Below, piece after piece: positions 54,732 through 64,000 of a stretch of 64,000 bases of DNA. The position numbers were made by a program, and so were the translations under genes. Origin of the DNA: Xanthomonas sp. F10. Its GTDB lineage: Bacteria; Pseudomonadota; Gammaproteobacteria; Xanthomonadales; Xanthomonadaceae. The notes beneath the pieces are model-generated. The model was given only the letters and a program-made list of their open reading frames with translations, was not told where the DNA came from and searched no databases. Positions within the stretch are counted from its first letter, which is position 1. Each line of letters begins with the position of its first letter. The stretch covers positions 682,001 to 746,000 of the forward strand of contig NZ_JACHNP010000002.1 of NCBI RefSeq assembly GCF_014206815.1, given 5' to 3'.

Positions 54732-56452
54732 GCGTGCAGTTCCGACGGAATCAGGTGACGGTGGGTGGGATAGGCGGGCAGGGCGACCACGCCGGTGCGG
54801 TGCAGGAAGTCGCCGAAGCGCTCGTCCGCGTCCCGCTCGTTGGCATAGCGCGCGAACAGCGGTTCCAGCGCGGCGAGGATCTCCGGCTCGGCGACGTTCT
54901 CGCGGTACAGGGTGTTGAGGCGCTGGCCGCGGTGGTCGCCGCCGAGCATCAGGTTGTAGCGGCCCGGCGCCTTGCCGACCAGGGCGATTTCGGCCAGGTA
55001 CGGCCGCGAACAGCCGTTCGGGCAACCGGACAGGCGCAGCAGGATCGGCGCGTTCTCCAGGCCGTGGCGGGCCAGCAGCGGCTGCAGCTGCGCGGCGAAG
55101 GCCGGCAGGTAACGTTCGGCCTCGGCCATCGCCAGGCCGCATGTAGGCAGGGCCACGCAGGCCATGGCCGCGCGCGCCAGCGCGGTCGGCGCGCGGTTGC
55201 CGGCGTCCAGCGCATGCGTGCGCACCAGTGCGTCGATCGCCGCGCGTTGCGCGGCGGGGATGCCGGCGATCACCAGGTTCTGGTTCGCGGTCATGCGGAA
55301 GTGCGCGCCGTCGCCGGCGTCGCGCAGGTGCACGGCGATCGCGCGCAGGCCGCTGAGGTGCTGCGCGCCGTCGACGTGGTCGGCGATGCGTCCGGCCGGC
55401 AGCGACAGGGTCAGGTGCCAGCGACCGTCCTCGCCGGCCTGCCAGCCTTCGCGGTCGCCGTTGTGCTCGAAGGCGAAGTCGCGCACCGGCTGCAGGCGCA
55501 CGCCGGCGCGGCGCTCGATTTCCGCCAGCACCGTATCCAGGCCGTGGTCGTCGATGGTGTACTTGAAGCGCGCGCGCTTGCGCACGGTGCGGTTACCCAG
55601 GTCGCGCTGGGTGGTGACCACGGCGGTGGCGACGTCGAGCAACTGCGCGCGGTCGATGAAACCGACCACGTTGGCCACGCGCGGGTAGGTCTCCGCATCG
55701 CCATGGCTGGCGCCCATGCCGCCGCCGAGGCTGACGTTGTAGCCGGCCAGCGTGCCGTCGGCGTCGAGCACGCCGATGAAGCCCAGGTCGTTGGCGAACA
55801 CGTCGACGTCGTTGATCGGCGGCAGCGCGAAGCCGATCTTGAACTTGCGTGGCAGGTAGGCATTGCCGTAGACCGGCTCGTCCTCCTGGCCGCTGCCGGC
55901 GACCTGCTCCTCGTCCAGCCAGATCTCGTAGTAGGCGCGGGTGTTGGGCAGCAGGTGTTCGGACACGCGCGCGGCATCCGCGTAGAGCGTGGCGTGCGCC
56001 TGCGAGGCCAGCGGATTGGCGGCGACCTGCACGTTGCGATTGACGTCGCCGCAGGCGGCGAGGGTGTCGATCAGCGCGGCGTTGATCGCCTGCATGGTCG
56101 CCTTCAGTTCGCGCTTGATCACCCCGTGGAACTGGAACGCCTGGCGCGTGGTGATGCGCAGCGAGTGGTTGCCGTAGGTGGTGGCGATGGCATCGAGCTT
56201 GAGCCACTGCACCGGATCCACCACCCCGCCCGGGGTACGCGTGCGGATCATGAACTGGTAGGCCGGCTCCAGCTTCTGCCGGCGCCGCTCCTCGCGCAGA
56301 TCGCGGTCGTCCTGCTGGTAGCTGCCGTGGTACTTGATCAGGGTCTGATCGTCCTCGCGCAGCGCCCCGGTGACCGGATCGGCCAGGCTCTGCAGCAGCG
56401 ACCCGCGCAACCGCTGGCTGTGGTGCTTGATGTCTTCGACGGAGTGGGACAT
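54728..56452 (-). CDS. cysI: Sulfite reductase haemoprotein beta-component
   Basis: A 574-residue subunit that reduces sulfite to sulfide at a coupled sirohaem-[4Fe-4S] centre. The cluster cysteines appear in [17 protein letters not shown] and [11 protein letters not shown], and sirohaem-binding basic residues lie in [12 protein letters not shown] and VNRNVQVA. Electrons come from CysJ. ATG at 56452 is chosen by family length; the upstream frame stays open through repeat sequence and the cysJ gene but is not coding. An inverted repeat ends nine bases before the start codon. Confidence 0.95.
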   Translation of the reverse strand: MSHSVEDIKHHSQRLRGSLLQSLADPVTGALREDDQTLIKYHGSYQQDDRDLREERRRQKLEPAYQFMIRTRTPGGVVDPVQWLKLDAIATTYGNHSLRITTRQAFQFHGVIKRELKATMQAINAALIDTLAACGDVNRNVQVAANPLASQAHATLYADAARVSEHLLPNTRAYYEIWLDEEQVAGSGQEDEPVYGNAYLPRKFKIGFALPPINDVDVFANDLGFIGVLDADGTLAGYNVSLGGGMGASHGDAETYPRVANVVGFIDRAQLLDVATAVVTTQRDLGNRTVRKRARFKYTIDDHGLDTVLAEIERRAGVRLQPVRDFAFEHNGDREGWQAGEDGRWHLTLSLPAGRIADHVDGAQHLSGLRAIAVHLRDAGDGAHFRMTANQNLVIAGIPAAQRAAIDALVRTHALDAGNRAPTALARAAMACVALPTCGLAMAEAERYLPAFAAQLQPLLARHGLENAPILLRLSGCPNGCSRPYLAEIALVGKAPGRYNLMLGGDHRGQRLNTLYRENVAEPEILAALEPLFARYANERDADERFGDFLHRTGVVALPAYPTHRHLIPSELHA

Positions 56453-56460
56453 TGAAAGGC

Positions 56461-56590
56461 CGGGATTCGGGAATGGGGATTCGGGATTGGAAAGCGGTCG
56501 GCGCTGCGGCGACTGGTCAGCACCTTCGGCAGTTCTCAGCGCAGGGATAGCGGCTCTGACGAATCCCCAATCCCGAATCCCCAATCCCCG
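56461..56590. repeat. Inverted GGGATTCGGGATTGG repeats at the cysJ-cysI junction
   Basis: Arms at 56461-56490 and 56561-56590 are complementary, with a perfect 16-base core (GGGGATTCGGGATTGG), and enclose about 70 bases. They fill the gap between the cysJ stop (56593) and the cysI start (56452). The same element occurs at cysD-cysN. Confidence 0.85.
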
Positions 56591-56592
56591 CC

Positions 56593-58467
56593 TCAATAGA
56601 CATCGCGCGCATACCGCCCCTCCTGCTGTAGCTGGCTGAGGTAGGCGGCGGCGTCTTCGGGGCTGCGGGCGCCGTGTTCGGCGACGATGTCCAGCAGGGT
56701 GGCGTGCACGTCCTTGCCCATGGCGATGGCGCCGCACACGTACAGGTACGCGCCGTGCTGCAGCCAGTCGTAGACGGCGCGGCCGTGTTCGCGCAGGCGC
56801 TGCTGCACGTACACCTTGGACGGAGCGGTGCCGCCGCGCAGCGGCTGCACGTCGCGCGAGAACGCCAGGTCCAGCCGGTGCAGTTCGCCGCTGCGCAGTG
56901 CCTGTTGCCATTCGGCCTGGTAGAGGAAGTCGCGGTTGAAGTGGCGGGCGCCGAAGAACAGCCAGTTGCGGCCGCTGGCGCCGCTTTCGGCGCGTTCCTG
57001 CACGAAGCCGCGGAACGGCGCCACGCCGGTGCCGGGGCCGATCATCAGGATGTCGCGGCTGCCGTCGGCCGGCACGCGGAAGCGTTCGTTGGGTTCGATG
57101 TACACCGGCGCGCTGTCGCCTTCGGCCAAGGCGGCCAGATAGCCGCTGGCGGCGCCGCCGTGGGCATGGCCGTGGGCGTCGTAGGCCAGCACGTCGACGG
57201 TGAGGTGGGCTTCGTCGCCGACCCGCTTGCGGCTGGAGGCGATCGAGTACAGGCGCGGGACCATCGGCCGCAGCGCCTGCAGCAGCGCGGCGTGGTCCCA
57301 ATCCGCCGGCCAGCGGCGCAGCACGTCGATCACTTGGTGATCGGCGAGCAGCGCCGCCAGGCCGGCGGTCTGGGTGGGGTCGAGCAACTCGGTCAGCGCG
57401 CTCGCGCCGGCGCGTTCGGCGACCGCACTGAGCAACGGGCGCGAGGCCCGGGTCAGTTCGCGGTGGCCGCTGAGCCACTCGTGCAGGGACAGTGTCTGCC
57501 CATCGGCGGTGAGTTCGGCGTGACCGTCCAGTCGGGTCGCGGTCAGGATCGCCTCGACCAGCGCAGGCGGATTGCGATGGCGCACGCCCAGGGCGTCGCC
57601 GGGCTCGTAGTGCAGGCCGCTGCCGGCCAGCGACAGTTCGAGGTGGCGCACGTCCTTGTCGGCCTGGCCGTGCGCGGCGTAGCGCGGTCCTTTGAAATCG
57701 CGGCCGCTGATCGCCTGGTTGGCCAGCACCTCGGCGGCGAACGGCTGGGTGCGGCTCCACGCTGACGCAGCGGTGCCACGCAGCGGCGTCACCGTGGCCG
57801 ACGGCGTCGCGGGCGTGCGGCCCAGGATGTCGCGTGCCTGCGCCAGTGCCTGCGCGCGCCACGGCGCCGCCACCGTCTCGATCTCCAGGTCGGCCTCGCC
57901 GAGCGGCAGCAGCCGCTGCGCGCCCAGTTCGGCCAGGCGCGCATCCAGGCGCCGGGCGATGCCGCAGAAGTCGGCGTAGCTGGAGTCGCCCAGGCCGAGC
58001 ACGGCGTACTGCAGCTGCGGCAGCTTGGGTGCGCGCCGGCCCTGCAGGAACTCGACGAAGCCGATCGCATCGTCCGGCGGGTCGCCCTCGCCCTGGGTGC
58101 TGATGACCACGTACAGCAGGCGCTCGTTGCTCAGCTCGCGGGTGGGATAGACGTCGGCGCGCAGCAGGCGCACCGCCAGCCCGGCCGCCTCGGCCTCGGC
58201 CGCCACCTGTTCGGCGGCGCGGCGTGCGTTGCCGGTCTGGCTGCCGTAGACAATGCTCAGCTGCGGCGTGGGCGAGGGCGCCGCGGCGGCACCGGCGACC
58301 ACGGCCAGGGCCGGCGCCGCCGGACCCTGCGCCTGGGCCAGGCCGGCGGCGTAGCCGGACAGCCACCACAGCCCGGCCGCGTCCAGGCCTTCCACGGTCC
58401 GCGCCAGCAGTGCCTTGCGCTCCTCGGGCAAGGGGCTGGGCGGCAACGCGGGCGAGGCGGCGGTCAT
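56593..58467 (-). CDS. cysJ: Sulfite reductase flavoprotein alpha-component
   Basis: A 624-residue diflavin reductase passing electrons from NADPH through FAD and FMN to CysI. The flavodoxin domain (about residues 68-205; [39 protein letters not shown]) is followed by an FAD domain ([15 protein letters not shown]) and an NADPH domain ([30 protein letters not shown]) ending in RYARDVY. ATG at 58467 is used. It heads cysJ-cysI-cysH and diverges from cysD. Confidence 0.95.
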   Translation of the reverse strand: MTAASPALPPSPLPEERKALLARTVEGLDAAGLWWLSGYAAGLAQAQGPAAPALAVVAGAAAAPSPTPQLSIVYGSQTGNARRAAEQVAAEAEAAGLAVRLLRADVYPTRELSNERLLYVVISTQGEGDPPDDAIGFVEFLQGRRAPKLPQLQYAVLGLGDSSYADFCGIARRLDARLAELGAQRLLPLGEADLEIETVAAPWRAQALAQARDILGRTPATPSATVTPLRGTAASAWSRTQPFAAEVLANQAISGRDFKGPRYAAHGQADKDVRHLELSLAGSGLHYEPGDALGVRHRNPPALVEAILTATRLDGHAELTADGQTLSLHEWLSGHRELTRASRPLLSAVAERAGASALTELLDPTQTAGLAALLADHQVIDVLRRWPADWDHAALLQALRPMVPRLYSIASSRKRVGDEAHLTVDVLAYDAHGHAHGGAASGYLAALAEGDSAPVYIEPNERFRVPADGSRDILMIGPGTGVAPFRGFVQERAESGASGRNWLFFGARHFNRDFLYQAEWQQALRSGELHRLDLAFSRDVQPLRGGTAPSKVYVQQRLREHGRAVYDWLQHGAYLYVCGAIAMGKDVHATLLDIVAEHGARSPEDAAAYLSQLQQEGRYARDVY

Positions 58468-58661
58468 GGCCGGTCCGGGTGTTGGGAAGGGATGACCGAT
58501 GTTAGGGAAGCGTTGCGTGGTGCAGAAAGGAACAGGGGTTATCGGCTCATGCCCGGGGCTTATTTCTGCGAGGTGCCCGGCGCGACGCACACTGCCGCCC
58601 CGACCGCCACGACCGCTGCTACGCTTCGGTCCGGTCTCCACTGCCTGCCGCCGCCGTTTCG
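58468..58661. promoter_or_regulatory. Divergent control region of cysJIH and cysD-cysNC
   Basis: A 194-base region between the two sulfate-assimilation operons. GGTTAT (58537-58542) and TCATGCCC (58547-58554) are also found, in the other order, in the cysG-cysB control region, so they may be parts of a CysB site. No consensus promoter was recognised. Confidence 0.45.
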
Positions 58662-59570
58662 ATGAGTGCGTCCGCCCTGTCCCATCTCGACCGTCTCGAG
58701 GCCGAGAGCATCCACATCCTGCGCGAGGTTGCCGCGGAGTTCCGCAACCCGGTGCTGCTGTATTCGGTGGGCAAGGACAGCTCGGTGCTGCTGCATCTGC
58801 TGCTCAAGGCGTTCGCGCCGGCGCAGCCGCCGATTCCGCTGCTGCACGTGGACACGCGCTGGAAGTTCCGCGAGATGATCGCCTTCCGCGACCGCCGCGC
58901 CGCCGAGACCGGGGTGGAGCTGCGCGTGCACATCAATCCCGATGGCGTCGCCCAGGACGTCGGCCCGTTCAGCCACGGCCCCAGCGTGCACACCGACGTG
59001 ATGAAGACCCAGGCGCTGAAGCAGGCCCTGGACCTGTGGAAGTTCGATGCCGCCATCGGCGGGGCGCGCCGCGACGAGGAGAAGGCGCGGGCCAAGGAGC
59101 GGGTGTTCTCGTTCCGCAACGCGCACCACCGCTGGGATCCCAAGCAGCAGCGCCCGGAGTTGTGGAACCTGTACAACCCGCGCATCCATCCCGGCGAGAG
59201 CGTGCGCGTGTTCCCGCTGTCCAACTGGACCGAGCTGGACATCTGGCTGTACATCTACCGCGAAGCGATTCCGGTGGTGCCGCTGTACTTCGCCGCCGAG
59301 CGCCCGGTGGTGGAACGCGACGGCGCGCTGATCATGGTCGACGACGCACGCCTGCCGCTTCGCCCCGGCGAAACCCCGCACCTGCGCCGCGTGCGCTTCC
59401 GCACCCTCGGCTGCTACCCGCTGACCGGCGCGATCGAGTCGCAGGCCGACACCCTGGAGACGATCATCGCCGAGATGCTGCAGGCCACCACCTCCGAACG
59501 CCAGGGCCGGATCATCGACCAGGACCCGGGTGCCTCGATGGAGCAGAAGAAGGTGGAGGGCTATTTCTGA
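58662..59570 (+). CDS. cysD: Sulfate adenylyltransferase subunit 2
   Basis: A 302-residue ATP sulfurylase small subunit that makes adenylyl sulfate. The PP-loop [14 protein letters not shown], the [17 protein letters not shown] block and [16 protein letters not shown] are intact and the length is typical. It works as a complex with the GTPase CysN, which energises the reaction. The cysN start overlaps its stop (TGATG). It diverges from cysJIH. Confidence 0.96.
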   Translation: MSASALSHLDRLEAESIHILREVAAEFRNPVLLYSVGKDSSVLLHLLLKAFAPAQPPIPLLHVDTRWKFREMIAFRDRRAAETGVELRVHINPDGVAQDVGPFSHGPSVHTDVMKTQALKQALDLWKFDAAIGGARRDEEKARAKERVFSFRNAHHRWDPKQQRPELWNLYNPRIHPGESVRVFPLSNWTELDIWLYIYREAIPVVPLYFAAERPVVERDGALIMVDDARLPLRPGETPHLRRVRFRTLGCYPLTGAIESQADTLETIIAEMLQATTSERQGRIIDQDPGASMEQKKVEGYF

Positions 59571-61558
59571 TGAGCCGGGATTCGGGATTGGGGATTGGGG
59601 ATTCGCAAGAGCGGATGTCGGCGGCGGATGCGGTGTCGGGAGGGAGCGCTGTGACGAATCCCCAATCCCCAATCCCCAATCCCGTAGGCGGCGCCGCCGT
59701 CGCCGCCTACCTGCAGCAACACGAACACAAGCCGCTGCTGCGCTTCATCACCTGCGGCAGTGTCGACGACGGCAAGAGCACCTTGATCGGGCGCTTGCTG
59801 TACGACAGCAAGCGGCTGTTCGACGACCAGCTGGCCGCGCTCGGCGCCGACAGCAAGCGTCACGGCACCCGCGGCGGGGCCATCGACTACGCGTTGCTGC
59901 TGGACGGCTTGGCCGCCGAGCGCGAGCAGGGCATCACCATCGACGTGGCCTACCGCTACTTCGATACCGACCGGCGCAAGTTCATCGTTGCCGACTGCCC
60001 GGGGCATGCGCAGTACACCCGCAACATGGCCACCGGCGCCTCCACCGCCGACGTGGCGGTGGTGCTGGTCGACGCCGCCAAGGGCGTGCTGACCCAGACC
60101 CGCCGGCACAGCTACATCGTCGCCCTGCTGGGCATCCGTCACGTGGTGCTGGCGGTCAACAAGATGGACCTGGTCGACTTCGCGCAGGACACGTTCGACG
60201 CGATCGCCGCCGAGTACCGTGCGCTCGCCACGCAGCTGGGCATTGCCGACGTGCAGTGCATCCCGCTGTCGGCGCTGGAGGGCGACAACCTGTCGCAGCG
60301 CTCGGTGCGCACGCCCTGGTACGCCGGCCCGGCGCTGCTCGAACACCTGGAAAGCGTGCAGCTGGGCGCGCGCAGCGGCGACAGCGGCCTGCGCCTGCCG
60401 GTGCAGTGGGTCAACCGCCCGCACGCGCAGTTCCGCGGCTTCGCCGGCACCGTGGCGTCCGGCGCGGTGCAGCCCGGCGATGCGGTGGTGGTGCTGCCGT
60501 CGGCGCGGCGCGCGCAGGTCGCGCAGGTGCTGGTCGGCGCCGAACCGGTACCGCGCGCGGTGGCCGGGCAGGCGGTGACGCTGACCCTGACCGAGGAGAT
60601 CGATGTCAGCCGTGGCGATGTGATCGCCGCCGCCGACGATCCGCCGGAGGTGGCCGACCAGTTCGCCGCGCACGTGCTGTGGATGGACGATGCCGCACTG
60701 CTGCCCGGTCGTCCGTACTGGCTGAAGATCGGTGCGCGCACCGTGGCCGCCAGCGTCACCGAGATCAAGCACCGCATCGACGTCAACACGCAGGAGCGGC
60801 TGGCCGCCAAGCGACTGGAACTCAACGAGGTCGGCTACTGCAACCTGGCGCTGGACCAGCCGATCGCCTTCGCTCCGTACGCGCAGGATCGCACGCTCGG
60901 CGGCTTCATCCTGATCGACCGCCACAGCAACGCCACCGTCGCCGCCGGCACCCTGGATTTCGCGCTGCGCCGTGCCGGCAATGTGCACTGGCAGCACCTG
61001 GACGTGGACAAGGCCGCGCGTGCGCGGATCAAGGGGCAGACGCCGAAGGTGCTGTGGTTCACCGGCCTGTCCGGCGCCGGCAAGTCGACCATCGCCAACC
61101 TGGTCGACAAGCGTCTGCACGCGCTGGGCTACCACACCTTCATTCTCGACGGCGACAATGTGCGTCATGGCCTCAACCGCGACCTGGGCTTCACCGCCGA
61201 GGACCGCGTCGAGAACATCCGCCGCGTCGCCGAGGTGGCCAGGCTGATGACCGATGCCGGATTGATCGTGCTGGTCAGCTTCATCTCGCCGTTCCGCGCC
61301 GAGCGGCAACTGGCGCGCGAGCGTTTCGGCGAGGGCGAATTCCTCGAGGTGTTCGTCGACGTGCCGCTGCCGGTGGCCGAGGCGCGCGACGTCAAGGGCC
61401 TGTACGCCAAGGCGCGCGCCGGCCTGATCCCCAACTTCACCGGCATCGATTCGCCGTACGAAGCGCCGGAGCGGCCGGAACTGCACCTGCACGCCGATGG
61501 CGACAACGTCGAAGCGCTGGCCGCGCAGGTGCTGGCGGCGCTGGGGCTGCAGGATTGA
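59570..61558 (+). CDS. cysNC: Bifunctional sulfate adenylyltransferase GTPase / APS kinase
   Basis: A 662-residue fusion. The CysN part holds GTPase motifs GSVDDGKST (residues 63-71), [12 protein letters not shown] and NKMD. The CysC part begins near residue 490 with Walker [10 protein letters not shown] and makes PAPS from adenylyl sulfate. Starting at the ATG that overlaps the cysD stop, the first 40 residues are translated repeat DNA ([11 protein letters not shown] and NPQSPIPNP). A second in-frame ATG at 59615 lies between the repeat arms and would give 647 residues. Conserved CysN sequence begins near [15 protein letters not shown]. Confidence 0.95.
   Translation: MSRDSGLGIGDSQERMSAADAVSGGSAVTNPQSPIPNPVGGAAVAAYLQQHEHKPLLRFITCGSVDDGKSTLIGRLLYDSKRLFDDQLAALGADSKRHGTRGGAIDYALLLDGLAAEREQGITIDVAYRYFDTDRRKFIVADCPGHAQYTRNMATGASTADVAVVLVDAAKGVLTQTRRHSYIVALLGIRHVVLAVNKMDLVDFAQDTFDAIAAEYRALATQLGIADVQCIPLSALEGDNLSQRSVRTPWYAGPALLEHLESVQLGARSGDSGLRLPVQWVNRPHAQFRGFAGTVASGAVQPGDAVVVLPSARRAQVAQVLVGAEPVPRAVAGQAVTLTLTEEIDVSRGDVIAAADDPPEVADQFAAHVLWMDDAALLPGRPYWLKIGARTVAASVTEIKHRIDVNTQERLAAKRLELNEVGYCNLALDQPIAFAPYAQDRTLGGFILIDRHSNATVAAGTLDFALRRAGNVHWQHLDVDKAARARIKGQTPKVLWFTGLSGAGKSTIANLVDKRLHALGYHTFILDGDNVRHGLNRDLGFTAEDRVENIRRVAEVARLMTDAGLIVLVSFISPFRAERQLARERFGEGEFLEVFVDVPLPVAEARDVKGLYAKARAGLIPNFTGIDSPYEAPERPELHLHADGDNVEALAAQVLAALGLQD
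59577..59684. repeat. Inverted repeat inside the 5' end of cysNC
   Basis: Left arm 59577-59605 and right arm 59655-59684 (GAATCCCCAATCCCCAATCC and on) are complementary at 28 of 29 positions around a 49-base loop. The left arm begins five bases after the first cysN ATG; the alternative ATG at 59615 lies in the loop. The element is read through in frame. Confidence 0.92.
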
Positions 61559-61631
61559 GGCGGGATCCTGACGTTGCGGCTGGCGTGGCCGGTGTGGATC
61601 GTCTCGCCGCGCCACGCCACAGCACACCTGT

Positions 61632-61701
61632 CGTCGGAGCGGCTTCAGCCGCGACCCGGCCTTCCCGGTGATGCCCGGTCGCGGCTGAAGCCGCTCCTAC
61701 G
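61632..61701. repeat. REP-type palindromic pair, family A
   Basis: GTCGGAGCGGCTTCAGCCGC and its inverted partner GCGGCTGAAGCCGCTCCTAC face each other 74 bases after cysNC. They probably form the 3' end of the cysD-cysNC transcript. Confidence 0.8.
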
Positions 61702-61803
61702 AGAACCTTTCCCGCCGCGCGAGGGTCTGCTGGCGTCATCACGTGACAGCCGCGGCCGCGCGTGCTTAAGTCGTCGCCCTCCTCATCGGCGAAGGCCCCG
61801 TCC

Positions 61804-64000
61804 ATGCCAGTTCTGTCCCGTCGCGTGCTGTTCTCCGTCCTCGCGCTGTGCTGCGGCGCGGCTTGCGCGCAGGCGCCCGATGCGGTGCCGACCGGGCGCC
61901 TGCCGGCCTGGGCGGTCCCCGAGCACTATGCGCTGGATCTGAAGATCGATCCGGAACGCACCGATTTCGACGGCACCGCCACCATCCGTGTGCGCCTGGA
62001 GCGCGCCTCCGACCATCTGTGGCTGCACGGCAAGGAATTGCGGGTAAGCAAGGCCACGCTGCGCACCGCCGATGGCGCCTCGTTCCCGGTGCGCTACACG
62101 CAGGCCGACGCGCAGGCGGGCGTGGCCCGCATCGCCTTCGGACGCACGCTGCAGCCGCAGGAACTGACCCTCACCTTCGTCTACCGCGCGCCGTTCAATC
62201 AGCAGCTGCAGGGCCTGTACCAGGTCAAGGCGCAGGGGCATGCCTACGCCTTGACGCAGATGGAGCCGATCAGCGCACGCTATGCCTTTCCCGGCTTCGA
62301 CGAGCCGGCGCTGAAGACGCCGTTCGCACTGCGCCTGACCGTGCCCGAGGGCGAGCAGGCGCTGGCGAACACCCGCGCCACGTCCACCGAGCCGGCCGGC
62401 AAGGGCTGGAAGACCGTGCGCTTCGCCGAGACCGTGCCGCTGCCGACCTATCTGGTGGCCTATGCGGTCGGGCCGTGGGACGTGGTGGACGGGCCGGCGT
62501 TGCCGGCCACGCCGCAGCGTCCGCAGTCCGTCCCGCTGCGCGGCGTGGCCGCGCATGGGCAGGGGCCGCGCATCCGGCGCGCGCTGCAGCAGACGCCGGA
62601 GATCATCGCCGCGCTGGAGGACTACTACGACTTCGGCTATCCGTTCGACAAGCTGGACCTGGTGGCCGCACCGGACTTCTCCGCCGGTGCGATGGAAAAC
62701 CCCGGCTTCGTGACGTTCCGCGACTGGCTGCTGTTGCTGGACGACGATTCGCCGCGGCACAACGTCGAGGGCTCGTTCAACGTCACCGCGCACGAACTGG
62801 CGCACCAGTGGACCGGCGACACGGTGACCATGGCCTGGTGGGACGACCTGTGGCTCAACGAGGCCTTCGCCACCTGGATGCAGCAGAAGATCACCATGCG
62901 CCTGCGGCCACAGTACCGCGCCGACCTGGACCGCATCAGCGCCGCGCAGGACGCGATGAACAACGACAGCCTGGTCAGCGCACGCAAGATCCGCCAGCCG
63001 ATCACCGGCAACGGCGACATCGAGACCGCCTTCGACAGCATCACTTACCGCAAGGGCGCCGCGGTGCTGGGCATGTTCGAACAGTTCGTCGGCGAGGACA
63101 CCTTCCGCAGCGGCATGCGCGCCTATATCCGCGCGCACCGCTTCGGCAACGCCACCGCCGACGACCTGGTCGACGCCATCGCCGCCGCGGCCGGCAAGGG
63201 CGCCGACTTCAAGGCGGCGTTCCGCAGTTTCCTGGATCAGCCGGGCGTGCCCTCGCTGCAGGTGCGCTTGCAGCCGGAGGCGAGCGGTGCGGTGCTGCAG
63301 TTGCACCAGCAGCGCTTCCTGCCGCTGGGCTCGCGCGGCAGCGCCGCGCAGACCTGGGGCGTGCCGGTGTGCGTCAAGTACGGCACGCGCCAGGGCGTGC
63401 GCCGCGCCTGTCAGATGCTGGCCGCCAGCGACGGCCGCCTCGCGCTCGCCGGCGCCGATGCCGACAGCTGGGTGATGCCCAACGCCGGCGGCACCGGCTA
63501 CTACCGCTTCGCCCTGCCCAAGCCGCAACTGACGGCGCTCGGCCGCCACCTCGATGCGCTCGACGACGCCGAGAAGCTGGCCTATGCCGACGCCATCGAC
63601 AGCGCGTTCCGCACCGGGGAGGCCGACACCGGCGATGTGATCGCGGCGATGCAGCAGTTGGTGCCGGCCAAGGCCACGGCGGTGGCGACCGCGCTGAACG
63701 ACCGCATCGGCTGGATCTGGCGGGTCCTGGCCCGCGACGACGCACAGCGCGCCATGCTGCGTCAGGCCACCGAGGCGGCATTCGGCGCACGCCTGCAGGC
63801 GCTGGGGTATCAGCGCCGCGCCGGCGACAGCGACGACGATGTTGCGTTGCGCTCCGAACTGGCCGAGCTGCTCGGGGTGACCATGGGGGTGCCGGCGGTG
63901 CGACAGGCGCTGCTGGCCCAGGGCGATGCGGTGCTGGCGGGCAAGGGCGGCGCATTGGACTTCGCCGCCGCCAATCCGGATCTGCTCGATGCCGCGCTGA
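61804..64000 (+). CDS. M1 family metallo-aminopeptidase (runs off the window)
   Basis: The first 732 codons of an exported zinc aminopeptidase. A signal peptide (VLFSVLALCCGAACAQA) precedes the N-terminal beta domain. The substrate motif GAMEN starts at residue 295. The zinc site is HELAHQW with His330 and His334, and Glu353 in NEAFATW, the exact HExxH-x18-E spacing. Helical C-terminal sequence continues to the end without a stop. It trims N-terminal residues from peptides, probably in the periplasm. ATG 61804 follows a REP pair and a gap of about 100 bases. Confidence 0.93.
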   Translation, partial: MPVLSRRVLFSVLALCCGAACAQAPDAVPTGRLPAWAVPEHYALDLKIDPERTDFDGTATIRVRLERASDHLWLHGKELRVSKATLRTADGASFPVRYTQADAQAGVARIAFGRTLQPQELTLTFVYRAPFNQQLQGLYQVKAQGHAYALTQMEPISARYAFPGFDEPALKTPFALRLTVPEGEQALANTRATSTEPAGKGWKTVRFAETVPLPTYLVAYAVGPWDVVDGPALPATPQRPQSVPLRGVAAHGQGPRIRRALQQTPEIIAALEDYYDFGYPFDKLDLVAAPDFSAGAMENPGFVTFRDWLLLLDDDSPRHNVEGSFNVTAHELAHQWTGDTVTMAWWDDLWLNEAFATWMQQKITMRLRPQYRADLDRISAAQDAMNNDSLVSARKIRQPITGNGDIETAFDSITYRKGAAVLGMFEQFVGEDTFRSGMRAYIRAHRFGNATADDLVDAIAAAAGKGADFKAAFRSFLDQPGVPSLQVRLQPEASGAVLQLHQQRFLPLGSRGSAAQTWGVPVCVKYGTRQGVRRACQMLAASDGRLALAGADADSWVMPNAGGTGYYRFALPKPQLTALGRHLDALDDAEKLAYADAIDSAFRTGEADTGDVIAAMQQLVPAKATAVATALNDRIGWIWRVLARDDAQRAMLRQATEAAFGARLQALGYQRRAGDSDDDVALRSELAELLGVTMGVPAVRQALLAQGDAVLAGKGGALDFAAANPDLLDAAL

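Noticed and set aside
54728-58369. A single 1,213-codon frame suggesting a CysJ-CysI fusion
   Set aside because: Only the part from 56452 onward encodes CysI. The upstream part is out of frame with cysJ and merely stays open through repeat DNA; cysJ has its own complete frame.
58499-61558. A 1,019-codon frame suggesting a giant CysN
   Set aside because: The first 350 codons run out of frame through cysD and encode low-complexity arginine-rich sequence; CysN begins at or after 59570.

Overview
The window is GC-rich, densely packed gammaproteobacterial DNA. Gene content and order point to the Xanthomonas/Lysobacteraceae group: a gap-pgk-pyk-fba glycolytic string, a cysG-cysK pair divergent from cysB, a cysHIJ / cysD-cysNC sulfate-assimilation block, BigR-like persulfide control, two-partner secretion, and families of short palindromic repeats between genes. 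The species cannot be settled from this sequence. No rRNA, tRNA, CRISPR array, phage or insertion sequence was recognised.

Layout. 0.2-5.0 kb: acetyl-CoA hydrolase/transferase, a flavin reductase and the molybdate importer modABC, all on the minus strand. 5.2-12.3 kb: a minus-strand unit (rhodanese, BigR-type regulator, ETHE1-type persulfide dioxygenase) divergent from a plus-strand unit (RND efflux adaptor and pump, OsmC protein, thioredoxin TrxC) across one AT-rich control region. 12.3-17.7 kb: S1/P1 nuclease, two OmpW porins with a perfect FNR-type box, gapA with a double hairpin at its 3' end, a BamE-like exported protein and a decayed chemoreceptor. 17.8-28.3 kb: a DUF2339/DUF3999 membrane pair, pgk, a HAD phosphatase, pyk, an HD-GYP protein and class I aldolase. 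28.4-38.9 kb: a two-component system and a TpsB/TpsA secretion pair with a 1,922-residue adhesin.

39-49 kb: macrodomain protein, bL12-like membrane protein, ICMT-like methyltransferase, nucleoside hydrolase-like protein, a frameshifted TPR gene, cysK, cysG, cysB, a LURP-one-like gene flanked by tandem repeats, a GAF histidine kinase and arsC. 49.7-53.7 kb: a probable metal (copper or iron) locus of DUF2946 protein, TonB receptor and PepSY reductase with a His/Met-rich loop. 54-61.6 kb: cysH-cysI-cysJ divergent from cysD-cysNC. The window ends inside an M1 aminopeptidase.

Sulfur is the unifying theme. The window encodes most of the route from sulfate to cysteine (CysD, CysNC, CysH, CysIJ, CysG for sirohaem, CysK), its regulator CysB, and a likely persulfide detoxification system. 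The most unusual structures are inverted GGGATTGGGGATTC repeats lodged at the cysJ-cysI and cysD-cysN junctions. The second is translated in frame as an N-terminal extension of CysN and places an alternative start codon in its hairpin loop.
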